Assembly: GCA_017618625.1 (NCBI GenBank)
Contig: JAFZTV010000047.1
Coordinates: forward strand, 1-9,421
Source of the DNA: Bacteroidales bacterium
GTDB taxonomy: Bacteria; Bacteroidota; Bacteroidia; Bacteroidales; P3
Direction of reading: 5' to 3'
Length of the DNA: 9,421 nt
This document shows, one piece after another, positions 1-7,559 of this stretch. The notes under the pieces were generated by a model, which saw only the letters and a program-made list of their open reading frames with translations, had not been told where the DNA came from and ran no database searches. Made by a program: the position numbers and the translations under genes. Each line of letters opens with the position of its first letter. Position 1 is the first letter of the stretch.

Positions 1-10
1 CATTCAAAAC

Positions 11-120
<110 letters not shown>

Positions 121-128
121 CCTTCTAT

Positions 129-166
129 GGAGCATCACTAAAAAAGTGGTGCTCCTTTCTTTTTAT
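129..166 (+). terminator. Intrinsic terminator of the rRNA operon
   Basis: A 10-bp stem (129-138 with 146-155; one G-U pair, the rest Watson-Crick) closes a 7-base A-rich loop and is followed at once by a T-rich run (156-166). It begins nine bases after the end of the 5S gene, so it most likely ends the rRNA transcript. Read on the minus strand the stem has no T-run after it, so it should not work as an intrinsic terminator for the convergent operon. Confidence 0.88.
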
Positions 167-236
167 TGCATTTACAGTGGTTGGATAAATTGAAAATCCC
201 ACTATCCAGCTAAGCAAAATTTAAGATTGTGCAATA

Positions 237-1763
237 TTAACGGTTCAAAACCTTTACCTCGTACCAATCTTTTATGATTTCGTTGCTCGACGTGAAATGT
301 CGGAATGACGGATAACGGCCTGTCTTTACTAATTGTTGCAGCATCGGTTGGCACATTGTCTCTTCGCCTGTCTCATCACCGATATGTACCATGCGATTGA
401 CTATGGCCTTTGGTAGCAGGCGTTTGATAAGTATTTTCGACAAAGTGGCAGGCTTTATGCTTCCTTCCGGCTTCTCAGTTGAGAGACCTGTCTCTGTGAA
501 TATCTGTTTGACGCAGTCGTTATATAGCTTGCAGTCGCATAGCTGCTCGTATGGGGCTGTCCGAAAGATGTTTACAAGTTCGTTGTCCCAAAGTGGCAGC
601 AGTACTTCGTGGCCGAAAAAGCCATACACTTTGGTGGAGTTTACAATCTGCTGTGCCTGACGGTTCTGCATGATGAACCATTGGTAGGCAGAAACGGGTG
701 AGATGCCAGCGTCTATGGCTTTCTTGAACTGTCCGGTTACTTCCTTTACTATTGATGGGCTGGCGCGATATTCGAAACTGCGCAGCACTATGGACATGGC
801 AAGTTCTCTTACAGACGAACTGGGCGTGATGTCTCCTTTGCGGATATGGCTTCCAGCTAGAAAGTCACCTGAATGACCGGGGATGAACACCGTGTCCGCC
901 TTAATCTCGCCTTGCTCAATCATCCGTTTGATGCCGAAATATTCGTATAACCACACAAAGTTGGTATAGTCGCCGACATACCTGTAGTAATCCGCAAACC
1001 CCGTCTCGTCAAGATAGCCACTGTTCTTATATGCCAGTTCAGGGCCATTTATAAATATATATCTGAACCCCAGCTTTTCCGCCGTTGTGCGTGCATGGCG
1101 TTCTTCATCGCTTCCATCGTGTCCGATATGGTAGCACACGGCTTCGTCAATGCCGTTTTTTTTGAGCATGGCCGCAATCAGACGTGAGTCGTAGCCTCCG
1201 CTCAGTGGTATGGCGACAGGCCTGTTCCCAATGGCTTTGATGCAGCGTGTAAAGATTTCTTCTATACATCCGCGCAGTTCTTCGACAGTAATCAGTCGTT
1301 CTTCCTCGCAGTGACACTCAAAGCTCCAGTATTGTACTGTTTTTGCTTCTGTCCCGTGCCAACATACCATTGCCGCTGCCGGCACTTGTCGGATGTCTTT
1401 CAAGAGCGTCTTCCCGGCAAAGGTGTTGCCCGAGGCGCGGTATTCTGCCAGTGCCATTCGGTCAACCCTTCCATCGTTGGAAAGACTGTATGGTTGGTCG
1501 GCAATGGTGCTGCCGTTGTAATATATTGGTATGGATCGAATCCTGTCAACCGCCGCGGCCTTTAGGTTCTCGCGGTTAACTATCACCGCAAAATGTCCGT
1601 TAGCCTCCCTCAATAGGCGCAGCAGTGAGGCTTCGTCCGATGCCGAAGCAAAGTGTCTGGCCAGATTCTGGCCAGACACTACTTGGTTGTTGTCGTAACA
1701 AAAACCACAGACATACACCCCTTCTTCCTGATGCCAATTGTGTCTAGACAAATCCAGGTGCAT
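237..1763 (-). CDS. Asparagine-synthase-like ATP-dependent enzyme, no glutaminase Cys
   Basis: A 508-aa cytoplasmic protein of the asparagine synthetase B superfamily. These enzymes adenylate a carboxylate with ATP and then form an amide. The N-terminal part resembles the GATase-7 fold (NGHFAVIV at 55-62, DRIRSIPIYY at 73-82). The synthetase part has the PP-loop LSGGYDS (187-193), SDEERHARTTAEKLGF (218-233) and GHSGDFLAG (296-304), matching the second conserved G-rich segment of AsnB. Glutamine-using AsnB needs Cys as residue 2; here residues 1-5 are MHLDL. No other ATG, GTG or TTG lies in frame between this start and an upstream TAA, so the Cys is truly absent. It may use free ammonia or an amine, or act like beta-lactam synthetase or lasso-peptide cyclases. 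Last gene of the five-gene unit, 41 bases after its neighbour and convergent with the rRNA operon. Superfamily sure; substrate unknown. Confidence 0.88.
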   Translation of the reverse strand: MHLDLSRHNWHQEEGVYVCGFCYDNNQVVSGQNLARHFASASDEASLLRLLREANGHFAVIVNRENLKAAAVDRIRSIPIYYNGSTIADQPYSLSNDGRVDRMALAEYRASGNTFAGKTLLKDIRQVPAAAMVCWHGTEAKTVQYWSFECHCEEERLITVEELRGCIEEIFTRCIKAIGNRPVAIPLSGGYDSRLIAAMLKKNGIDEAVCYHIGHDGSDEERHARTTAEKLGFRYIFINGPELAYKNSGYLDETGFADYYRYVGDYTNFVWLYEYFGIKRMIEQGEIKADTVFIPGHSGDFLAGSHIRKGDITPSSSVRELAMSIVLRSFEYRASPSIVKEVTGQFKKAIDAGISPVSAYQWFIMQNRQAQQIVNSTKVYGFFGHEVLLPLWDNELVNIFRTAPYEQLCDCKLYNDCVKQIFTETGLSTEKPEGSIKPATLSKILIKRLLPKAIVNRMVHIGDETGEETMCQPMLQQLVKTGRYPSFRHFTSSNEIIKDWYEVKVLNR

Positions 1764-1804
1764 AGACTTTCGAAGGCTGGTGGTGTCAGTTGGTTTGTTT
1801 TATA

Positions 1805-2710
1805 CTATTTTGCCGAGGGCATGAATATCTGGTTCTCCGAGTATATCACATCTCCTCCGCGTTCCAGCTGCAGGAATCCGCGGATGTTGTATATCGGACC
1901 TTGATTCATCTGCACATTAAAGCTTATGCTATATGAGCCGTCGTCGTTCATACGCAGATAGTTGACCGAATCGTCAAACTCGTTGGGGCCGGTGACGTGG
2001 TCCATTACGTTGAATACGTTGTCATCGATGGTAGGATAGTTCTCCATGTCTTCGGGGTCGGAAAAGTTGTAGCACATTCCCACTGCGTAAGGCATATCAA
2101 CATTACCTAAATTAACCGTTCCAAATACGGTAAGCACCTCGTTCACATAGTCGTAATCAGTGTTGTCAATCGTTATCGAGGCCTCGCCGCTATGTCCGGG
2201 CATATCGGCGGGGTCCATGTAGAAGCGCTCGCTGTAGTAGAAGTCGCCGCTGCCTGTAGCGCTGGCAAGATACAAATAGGCGCGGGCCTCTTTACGGTTA
2301 TCTACTCTTATGTGAGATGTGACGGTGAATTCCGTGCTGTCCGAGTTTACGTTGACAATGCGGTGATACTCTCCTTCACGGTTGTTGCTGCCGTTAAAAT
2401 AGCGTGGCAGATTGTTCTCTGCTCCCACGGGGAAATAGCCGATGCCGTAGCTGTAGCTCTGCTGCATGTCTTCGTCAAAGAACTCGCTCAGGTGCAGCCC
2501 TTCGGTCTTGATTTTCGCCGTCCACGTGATGGTGGCGTAAGTGTAGTTGTTCTCTACCGACCATTCGGCGTTGCCTATGGTGTACTCTACATCGGTTTGA
2601 GTGACCGTTGATGTGTTGTCGTCTGGAGTGACGTTGTCCTCGAGGGGGTCACATGCCGCAAAGGTGAAAAGCAGCGCGGCGGCTGCCAAAAGTCTCAATG
2701 TCTGTTTCAT
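1805..2710 (-). CDS. Lipoprotein with two FN3/Ig-like modules
   Basis: A 301-aa predicted lipoprotein, probably anchored in the outer membrane. Residues 1-20 form a type II signal peptide (MKQTLRLL, then a hydrophobic stretch) ending in lipobox FAAC, with Cys20 as the lipid site. The acidic DPLED after it resembles the surface-export signals known for Bacteroidetes lipoproteins. The mature part repeats itself: YGIGYF (88-93) ... ARAYLYL (142-148) ... YYSERF (158-163) against YAVGMCY (208-214) ... YNIRGFLQL (274-282) ... YSENQIF (290-296). This is the strand pattern of FN3/Ig-like sandwich domains common in Bacteroidetes surface proteins. Start chosen at 2710 because it gives a clean signal peptide; an ATG at 2731 and a GTG at 2743 are in frame but add unsuitable residues. 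Fourth gene of the operon, 53 bases after the preceding one. No enzymatic motif; function unknown. Confidence 0.85.
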   Translation of the reverse strand: MKQTLRLLAAAALLFTFAACDPLEDNVTPDDNTSTVTQTDVEYTIGNAEWSVENNYTYATITWTAKIKTEGLHLSEFFDEDMQQSYSYGIGYFPVGAENNLPRYFNGSNNREGEYHRIVNVNSDSTEFTVTSHIRVDNRKEARAYLYLASATGSGDFYYSERFYMDPADMPGHSGEASITIDNTDYDYVNEVLTVFGTVNLGNVDMPYAVGMCYNFSDPEDMENYPTIDDNVFNVMDHVTGPNEFDDSVNYLRMNDDGSYSISFNVQMNQGPIYNIRGFLQLERGGDVIYSENQIFMPSAK

Positions 2711-2736
2711 AATATTGTGGTTTAAAAACATTTGTC

Positions 2737-2766
2737 TAATCACTAATCACTAATCACGATTCACTA
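2737..2766. repeat. 7-base tandem repeat, consensus TAATCAC
   Basis: Three exact copies of TAATCAC occupy 2737-2757, followed by a degenerate fourth copy (GATTCAC, 2758-2764). The array fills the gap between two operon genes and covers the stop codon of the upstream one (TAG, plus-strand 2764-2766). Read in the coding direction it places TAG or TGA codons in all three frames, so it would stop any read-through. Its pattern nnnTCAC is shared with the AGCTCAC array at 7514-7555. Confidence 0.85.
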
Positions 2767-4245
2767 ATTCAACGGTATCAGCGTACCAACCACCACGTTG
2801 TTGTTGGCCTCCGTCTGGCTTTCTACACGCGAAACGCCGCGCTCTGCTCCCGTCACGGGTGTCACTATGGTGACTGTTGCGCCGTTGGCCAAGATGAGGC
2901 TCTCCACAAAAGCCTTCATCCCGCCGTCGTACGTGCAACCTCTACCAAAGTTGAATGCTGGCACCTGCGAGCGGTTGCAGGTTACCTCCTCCGTCTGCGG
3001 TACTGTGGCGAGGTTGTAGATGGTGAAACTCTGGAGTCCGTTGTTCAAATTCGGTTTGTAATAGAAGCCTTCGGCATCGAACTCGCTATACATTGGCCAG
3101 TCGGACGGGAGGGTGTTTTCGGTGATTTGGTAGGTATTGGAGTTGAAAGTGAAGAGAGAGTAACCGCTGGTCCACGAATAGTTCTCTTCGTCGCTAACGT
3201 ACACAGTATTGTAGTCACCTTCATTGCCGTAGTAAGACCCAAAATATCCGTTGGCCACTTTGGTGGCTGTGGCTGGGTTGCCGTCGGTGTTGACTAGGTA
3301 GATACTGCTACCATCATCGGTCATAACAGAGACGAAGTATTTTCCGCCGATGCAGCGCATCGTAGGATTACCGTCCATGGGTATGTCTTGTATGCGTGGC
3401 AGTGTTCCGTCTGGTGCCATGATGGATGCCACATGGGGGATATTGCTGCCATAACTTATACAAGTGCCGAGGTGTCCGTTGTTGTCGGTGATGGCGTAGG
3501 CGATGTTTATCGCCTGTTCGGCTGTGCCGGGCATAACATCTATGACGCTGAGCGACGAGCCGTTGTCGTGCAGGCGCGAGAGGCCTCCATAATAGGTTCC
3601 ACCTGCAAGGAAGATGTCGCCGTTATGCTGGCAGATGAGCCCGAGCTTACGCAGGCGGTCGCCGGTGATGTCGCCATCGAGAGGCACGCCGTCAAATCCT
3701 CCAATACCAACAACTCCCGCATTGCCGTAACCTGGCACGTTGACTATGCAGAGGGGGAAGGCATTGATGCCGTTGAGGTCGAATATCTTACCGTCGCTCT
3801 TGCGGATGAGGAAGTTCTCAGTATATTGGACACTGTGGTCCACCATGCCGCGTATACGGTCCTGCATACTCTCGCTGAAGCCTGAATAGTCGTCACAATA
3901 GTAGCGGCATCCCACCAACCAGATATACTTCTCGCCCACCGGCACGGCCTGACAGACGGTGATGCCTATGTTGCGCTGGATCTCGGTCACCAGGCCTTCG
4001 TCGTCGCACTGGTAGTTGTAGGCAACCAGCTGCATGTTGCCGCTCTCGTCGATGCTGTAGAGCATCTGCTGTGTGTCCTGCCCTTTGGCGTTGCCGCCGT
4101 TCGAGCCGAGAGCAAGGTACTTCACCCCGTTGAGGTTGATGCCGTCCAGTTTGAAGGCGGCGTCGCCTTTGTCTTTCTTGCACGCCGACAGCGTGAATAC
4201 CAGCACTGTTACCAGCAATAAGCTGAAAATGTTTCTCGTTTTCAT
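2764..4245 (-). CDS. Lipoprotein, possible beta-propeller
   Basis: A 493-aa predicted lipoprotein. Residues 1-22 (MKTRNIF, then a hydrophobic run ending LSAC) are a type II signal peptide with Cys22 as the lipid site, followed by KKDKGD. The mature chain is rich in Gly, Asn, Asp and aromatics. It contains many short segments of the type 'GKYFVSVMTDDGSSIYLV' or 'GDIFLAGGTYYGGLSRLHDN', in which a displayed quantity is read, a turn follows, then another strand. That rhythm suggests a beta-propeller made of WD-like or Kelch-like blades, but I cannot count blades reliably and see no catalytic motif. The ATG at 4245 is chosen because it starts the signal peptide directly; the in-frame TTG at 4272 adds nine residues that do not fit. 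Third gene of the operon, 40 bases after the DUF5723-like gene. Role unknown; a surface binding or scaffold role is a guess. Confidence 0.83.
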   Translation of the reverse strand: MKTRNIFSLLLVTVLVFTLSACKKDKGDAAFKLDGINLNGVKYLALGSNGGNAKGQDTQQMLYSIDESGNMQLVAYNYQCDDEGLVTEIQRNIGITVCQAVPVGEKYIWLVGCRYYCDDYSGFSESMQDRIRGMVDHSVQYTENFLIRKSDGKIFDLNGINAFPLCIVNVPGYGNAGVVGIGGFDGVPLDGDITGDRLRKLGLICQHNGDIFLAGGTYYGGLSRLHDNGSSLSVIDVMPGTAEQAINIAYAITDNNGHLGTCISYGSNIPHVASIMAPDGTLPRIQDIPMDGNPTMRCIGGKYFVSVMTDDGSSIYLVNTDGNPATATKVANGYFGSYYGNEGDYNTVYVSDEENYSWTSGYSLFTFNSNTYQITENTLPSDWPMYSEFDAEGFYYKPNLNNGLQSFTIYNLATVPQTEEVTCNRSQVPAFNFGRGCTYDGGMKAFVESLILANGATVTIVTPVTGAERGVSRVESQTEANNNVVVGTLIPLN

Positions 4246-4285
4246 TGTGATGGATTTTTTTATGTTGTGCAATTTGTGTCTCTTC

Positions 4286-5773
4286 TTATTCCACCTCCAG
4301 TTTCAGCTCTCCCTGGCTCGAGTGCTTGATTTTGTTGGGTTTGGTATATCCCACTATGTTCGCGCCGAAATACAGGTGCGCCGCCTTCATCTTCGTCACC
4401 CGCATGTCCGACAGGTAGTCGAGTGTCAGGTACAGCTGGAACACCCTACCTATGTTGAAGCTTATCGACGCCGACGGGCTGAAGAAGTCGGGTCTCCGTC
4501 CGTCGAAGGTAAACGAGTTGGCGGCCGCCAGCTCCAGCCAGTCAAACAGGTTGAAGTGCACCGACAGCGTCGTGTTCTGGCGGAATATCACCTTGCTGTT
4601 CTTTCCCGGCTCGAATTCTCCGTGAAACAGCGCTCCGAACCTCAGCATGTTGTTCAGCGACCATGAGGCTCCTAGATACACCTTCGTCGGTATGGCATAC
4701 CAGAACTTCTCTGTCGTCACCGCGGTGTCGAGCAGCGCCATCAGCGAGTCTTTCAGCGAGTTCGTATAGCCTGTGTCCACGCCGCCTTGACTGATTACTC
4801 GGTTAAGGTCTATTCCTTCAAACGACACCGTGTCGTTCCCCTTCGTCGACAGCTGCACAGGGTTCTGCGTCCAGTGTATTCCGGGTCCCAGGTCTATGAT
4901 GCTGGCCGAAAACACAAAGTCTTTCCATTCATATTTTGCGCCCAGGTCGAACGTGAATCCCATGCTTTTCGGCAGCAGCTGCTTCACCGTGTTCATGTTG
5001 AAATCGTTGAACATGTCGGTGTTTATCCTCAATCCCTTCGAGTCGTTCACTATTGGCGCCACTCCCGACGTGTAGGCATACAGGTCCGTCGTCGCCATCA
5101 GGCGCGTGTTTGCCGAGTCGGTTATCAGGTGCAGCCCCAGCTTGTCCAGCGCCACCATCTCCAATCCGTTCAGCAGGTTCAGCCTCAAGCCCACCGTTGC
5201 GTCGGTGTTCGGTATCTTCATTGCGAATCCGAGCGAGTAGTGCATATACATCTGCAGGCGGAATATGTTGTCGTCGCCCAGGTTTATGTCCGTCACGTTG
5301 CCTTCGCGGCCGTATTCGCCGAAGTTTCCGTCCGTCAACAGTCTCAGCGTGTTCAGCGGCAACGTCACCGTGGTGTTCACCTTCATCCCGCTGCCGAAGT
5401 TGAAATACATGTCCTTAATCCTGAATCCGAATCCAACCATGTCCATCCCGAAGTTCAACCCCAGGCGGGCGCGCATCTGGTTCTTGACCGTCATCTTGTT
5501 CATTATCGAGTCTATGCGTATTACCGCTCCCTCGTTGTCGTGCATTATCACGTCGCTGAATCCCAGCGGCAGCGAGAAGTCTATGTCAAACCGTGGCATG
5601 GTGACATAGAATTTGGCGTTGTTCGGAAACATAGCCGGGTTCAGCTTCGTCGCCATCGGCGAGCGGAACGAGTGGTATCCCAGGTCGTTGTTGCTATACA
5701 GCTGTGCCTTTGCCGGCATGCTGGCGGCCACCATAATTAGCAGCGCCGCTATTATGAGTCTTGCTCTGTTCAT
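4286..5773 (-). CDS. DUF5723-like outer-membrane protein
   Basis: A 495-aa predicted outer-membrane protein. A Sec signal peptide (residues 1-23, MNRARLIIAALL ... AKA, then QLY) directs export and, lacking a lipobox, would be cut by signal peptidase I. The mature protein starts with a region seen in Bacteroidetes DUF5723 proteins: LNPAMFPN (44-51), then a strand-like VTMPRFDIDFSLPLGFSDV stretch, an Asp-containing linker, LGLNFGMDMVGFGFRIKDMYFNFG and a GN segment after alternating hydrophobics. The rest alternates hydrophobic and polar residues with frequent aromatics, as in a beta-barrel. The C-terminal 20 residues are polar and may be periplasmic. Second gene of the operon, only 24 bases after the lipoprotein gene upstream, which suggests the two work together. 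Barrel fold and location are inferred; no transported substrate can be named. Confidence 0.82.
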   Translation of the reverse strand: MNRARLIIAALLIMVAASMPAKAQLYSNNDLGYHSFRSPMATKLNPAMFPNNAKFYVTMPRFDIDFSLPLGFSDVIMHDNEGAVIRIDSIMNKMTVKNQMRARLGLNFGMDMVGFGFRIKDMYFNFGSGMKVNTTVTLPLNTLRLLTDGNFGEYGREGNVTDINLGDDNIFRLQMYMHYSLGFAMKIPNTDATVGLRLNLLNGLEMVALDKLGLHLITDSANTRLMATTDLYAYTSGVAPIVNDSKGLRINTDMFNDFNMNTVKQLLPKSMGFTFDLGAKYEWKDFVFSASIIDLGPGIHWTQNPVQLSTKGNDTVSFEGIDLNRVISQGGVDTGYTNSLKDSLMALLDTAVTTEKFWYAIPTKVYLGASWSLNNMLRFGALFHGEFEPGKNSKVIFRQNTTLSVHFNLFDWLELAAANSFTFDGRRPDFFSPSASISFNIGRVFQLYLTLDYLSDMRVTKMKAAHLYFGANIVGYTKPNKIKHSSQGELKLEVE

Positions 5774-5797
5774 ATCTGGTAGGGGAGTTGTTGGTTA

Positions 5798-7309
5798 TTA
5801 CTTGTCGGTTAGTGAACGGTTTATGCTTACGTGCGCGCCGGCCGAGATGAAGAGTCTCAGCTTCAGCATGTCCTGCTCGCGCAGTATCACATACGGATGC
5901 CCTGGGTCGGTCGGGTCAACCACCGCGCCGTCGGCCATCGACACTATATGCATCTTCACTTCTAGGTACTTCGACCTCGAAAGATCTTTCAGCATCTGCG
6001 ACGACAGCGGGAACTTCAGTTCCGAGTTCGTGTGCCCCACCGAGCGGTTCGCTATGTACGCCGTTCCCACCGGGTCGTTCGGGTTCGTGTAGGCTATGTT
6101 CGACGGCACCTGCTCCACACGTGGCGACTCTATGTAGCTGTCGCCCTTCAGCAGGTTGTCCGTCACGTATGTCCGCTTGTCCTCCGCCATTCCGCGTAGC
6201 TCCAGCCTCAGGTTGAACGGCATCGAGTTCTCCGCCTTCAGCACCAGGTAGTTGCACGTGTCGTCCTCTCTCAGCGCCACCGATATACCGTTCTCGTTAT
6301 ACGAGGTGTAGTCCGTATATTGCGCCAGCCCCGAGCAGTCCGCCTCTATCGTGTCCACTTCGGTCATGTTGCCCACATACAGCAGCGCCGAGTACTCGAT
6401 GGCAGCGCGTGTCTTCACATCCATGCTCTCCACAAACAGGCGGTCGTCCAATGTCAGCAGGCTCGGGTCTATCGTGGCCAGCGCAGCCTGGTCGGTGGCT
6501 ACTATCGTCAGCGCCGTGCTTATGTGCATCTGGTATGCGTCGTTGAATATGATGTTCGATATGTCCTCGTTGTTCAGTATGCGGATTGTTCTCGCCTCGT
6601 CGTTCGTGGCCGACGCCAGCTGCACCAGACTCATTCTGCTCCCGTCGCCTATGCTCGAAAGCGGTATCTTTTTCGTATATTTCGTCCCGTCGCCGTCATA
6701 CACGTAGAACTCGTCGTTGTCCCGGCATGCTTGCATCGCCTCGTCGGTCATCGGCACACGCAGGTCCATCGTCAGCACTATCGTGTCCAGATACACCTCC
6801 ACGCCGTATTTCGACAGCGAGTCCGTCGTACCCGTGATGTTCGGGCACAGCGCCGCGTCGAAGGTCACAAATAGGTTCTTCAACCTTATGTCGTTCTCCC
6901 TCAGGTATCGGCCCAGCTTCACAGGGTTGTTGTGCCTCAGCGTCGTGCGGTACAGCTCGTAAGGCTCGCTGCCGTCCTTGCGTGCCGTACGGCCTTTGCG
7001 TGCCGCGCGCTTCCCCTTGCTGCTGGTAAAGTCCAGGTTTGTCGTGCTGTGATATTCCGCATAAAGCGTCAGCAATCCCGACTCCGCGTTCGTGTTCACG
7101 CTCACATACAGGTTGTCGCTCGAGTCCATCGCCCTGATAAACTCCACCAGCGTGTCCATGTGCGCCTCGAAATAGGCCAGCGGAAAACCGTATGTCGGGT
7201 CGAAATCTCCCTGCACTCGCAGGTTGTCCAGGTTGAAATCTTCTTTTTTCACGCAGGCGGTGACAACAAAAAGCGTCAGCACCAGCGCCGCGATAGTCTT
7301 GTATCTCAT
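5798..7309 (-). CDS. Conserved-type Bacteroidetes lipoprotein, operon-leading
   Basis: A 503-aa predicted lipoprotein. Residues 1-19 (MRYKTIAALVLTLFVVTAC) form a type II signal peptide with Cys19 as lipid site, followed by VKKEDF. The next part, FNLDNL ... FDPTYGFPL (25-44) and then LYVSVNTNAESGLLTLYAEY, has the look of a lipoprotein family that I associate with DUF5723 genes (an early 'LD ... P ... PL' pattern followed by paired strands); this is from memory and unverified. A basic patch KGKRAARKGRTARK (98-111) is unusual for a surface protein. Two adjacent ATGs exist (7312 and 7309). I prefer 7309 because the bases before it, CACAATATG, match CACAATATT before the lipoprotein start at 2710. 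Extending the frame further up to 7501 would only translate the G-rich repeat and is not credible. First gene of the operon, about 50 bases after the predicted transcription start. Confidence 0.84.
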   Translation of the reverse strand: MRYKTIAALVLTLFVVTACVKKEDFNLDNLRVQGDFDPTYGFPLAYFEAHMDTLVEFIRAMDSSDNLYVSVNTNAESGLLTLYAEYHSTTNLDFTSSKGKRAARKGRTARKDGSEPYELYRTTLRHNNPVKLGRYLRENDIRLKNLFVTFDAALCPNITGTTDSLSKYGVEVYLDTIVLTMDLRVPMTDEAMQACRDNDEFYVYDGDGTKYTKKIPLSSIGDGSRMSLVQLASATNDEARTIRILNNEDISNIIFNDAYQMHISTALTIVATDQAALATIDPSLLTLDDRLFVESMDVKTRAAIEYSALLYVGNMTEVDTIEADCSGLAQYTDYTSYNENGISVALREDDTCNYLVLKAENSMPFNLRLELRGMAEDKRTYVTDNLLKGDSYIESPRVEQVPSNIAYTNPNDPVGTAYIANRSVGHTNSELKFPLSSQMLKDLSRSKYLEVKMHIVSMADGAVVDPTDPGHPYVILREQDMLKLRLFISAGAHVSINRSLTDK

Positions 7310-7366
7310 CATATTGTGTTGATTGTTGTTTAACGTGTGTTTATGTGTATATACTATATGACGCTG

Positions 7367-7397
7367 CAAAGTTACGAAAAAAAGCCCATACCCCAAC
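7367..7397 (-). promoter_or_regulatory. Predicted Bacteroidetes promoter of the five-gene operon
   Basis: On the minus strand, a -7 element TAACTTTG (plus 7367-7374) matches the Bacteroidetes consensus TAnnTTTG exactly. A -33 element GTTG (plus 7394-7397) matches TTTG at three of four positions, and the spacer is 19 bases, the usual length. Transcription would start near 7360, giving an untranslated leader of about 50 bases before the ATG at 7309. No comparable element was found in the gaps at 5774-5797, 4246-4285, 2711-2763 or 1764-1804, which supports one shared transcript. Confidence 0.75.
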
Positions 7398-7435
7398 AAT
7401 AAAATATCACACCACCACCCAAACCCATCCAAAAC

Positions 7436-7485
7436 CCCATCCCACCCACAATTCCCAAAACTCCCATCCCACCCATAATTCCCAA
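7436..7485. repeat. C-rich 23-base direct repeat, quadruplex-capable on minus strand
   Basis: Two copies of a 23-base C-rich unit (7436-7458 and 7463-7485) differ at one base and are spaced at a 27-base period; decayed relatives flank them on both sides. On the minus strand the tract forms runs of three or more G. At 7454-7474 the order is GGG-T-GGG-AT-GGG then six bases then GGG, and at 7436-7456 GGG then six bases then GGG-T-GGG-AT-GGG. Both fit the standard G-quadruplex pattern with loops of 1-7 bases. The tract sits 5' of the operon promoter, so it should not be in the mRNA. Confidence 0.85.
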
Positions 7486-7513
7486 CATCCACCCCACCCA
7501 ATCAATCCCACTA

Positions 7514-7555
7514 AGATCACAGCTCACAGCTCACAGCTCACAGGTCACAGCTCAC
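7514..7555. repeat. 7-base tandem repeat, consensus AGCTCAC
   Basis: Six heptads in exact register: AGATCAC at 7514-7520, AGCTCAC at 7521-7527, 7528-7534 and 7535-7541, AGGTCAC at 7542-7548, and AGCTCAC at 7549-7555. Only the third base varies. Each AGCT core is a palindrome. The array ends five bases before the 11-base-period array begins. Confidence 0.93.
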
Positions 7556-7559
7556 ACTA

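Noticed and set aside
182..208. Dyad TGGATA ... TATCCA as terminator of the five-gene operon
   Set aside because: The stem is 6 bp with a 15-base loop and no T-run follows in the minus direction. I see no convincing terminator for the operon in 167-236.
237..2710. A lasso-peptide or similar peptide-modification cluster around the asparagine-synthase-like gene
   Set aside because: No short precursor gene with a leader and core, no leader peptidase or recognition-element gene and no exporter is visible nearby; the neighbours are lipoproteins and a barrel.
4787..5740. A 317-codon open frame on the plus strand opposite the DUF5723-like gene
   Set aside because: Its composition (very rich in His, Val, Gln and Arg) is that of an antisense frame, and the minus-strand gene has a proper signal peptide and family features.
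7436..7485. Spaced near-identical repeats as a CRISPR array
   Set aside because: Only two clear copies, separated by four bases rather than a unique spacer of about 30, low-complexity C-rich sequence and no cas genes.
7310..7501. A 64-residue N-terminal extension of the operon-leading lipoprotein
   Set aside because: It would translate the G-rich repeat and the promoter region, and bury the signal peptide in the middle of the protein. The signal peptide requires a start at 7309 or 7312.
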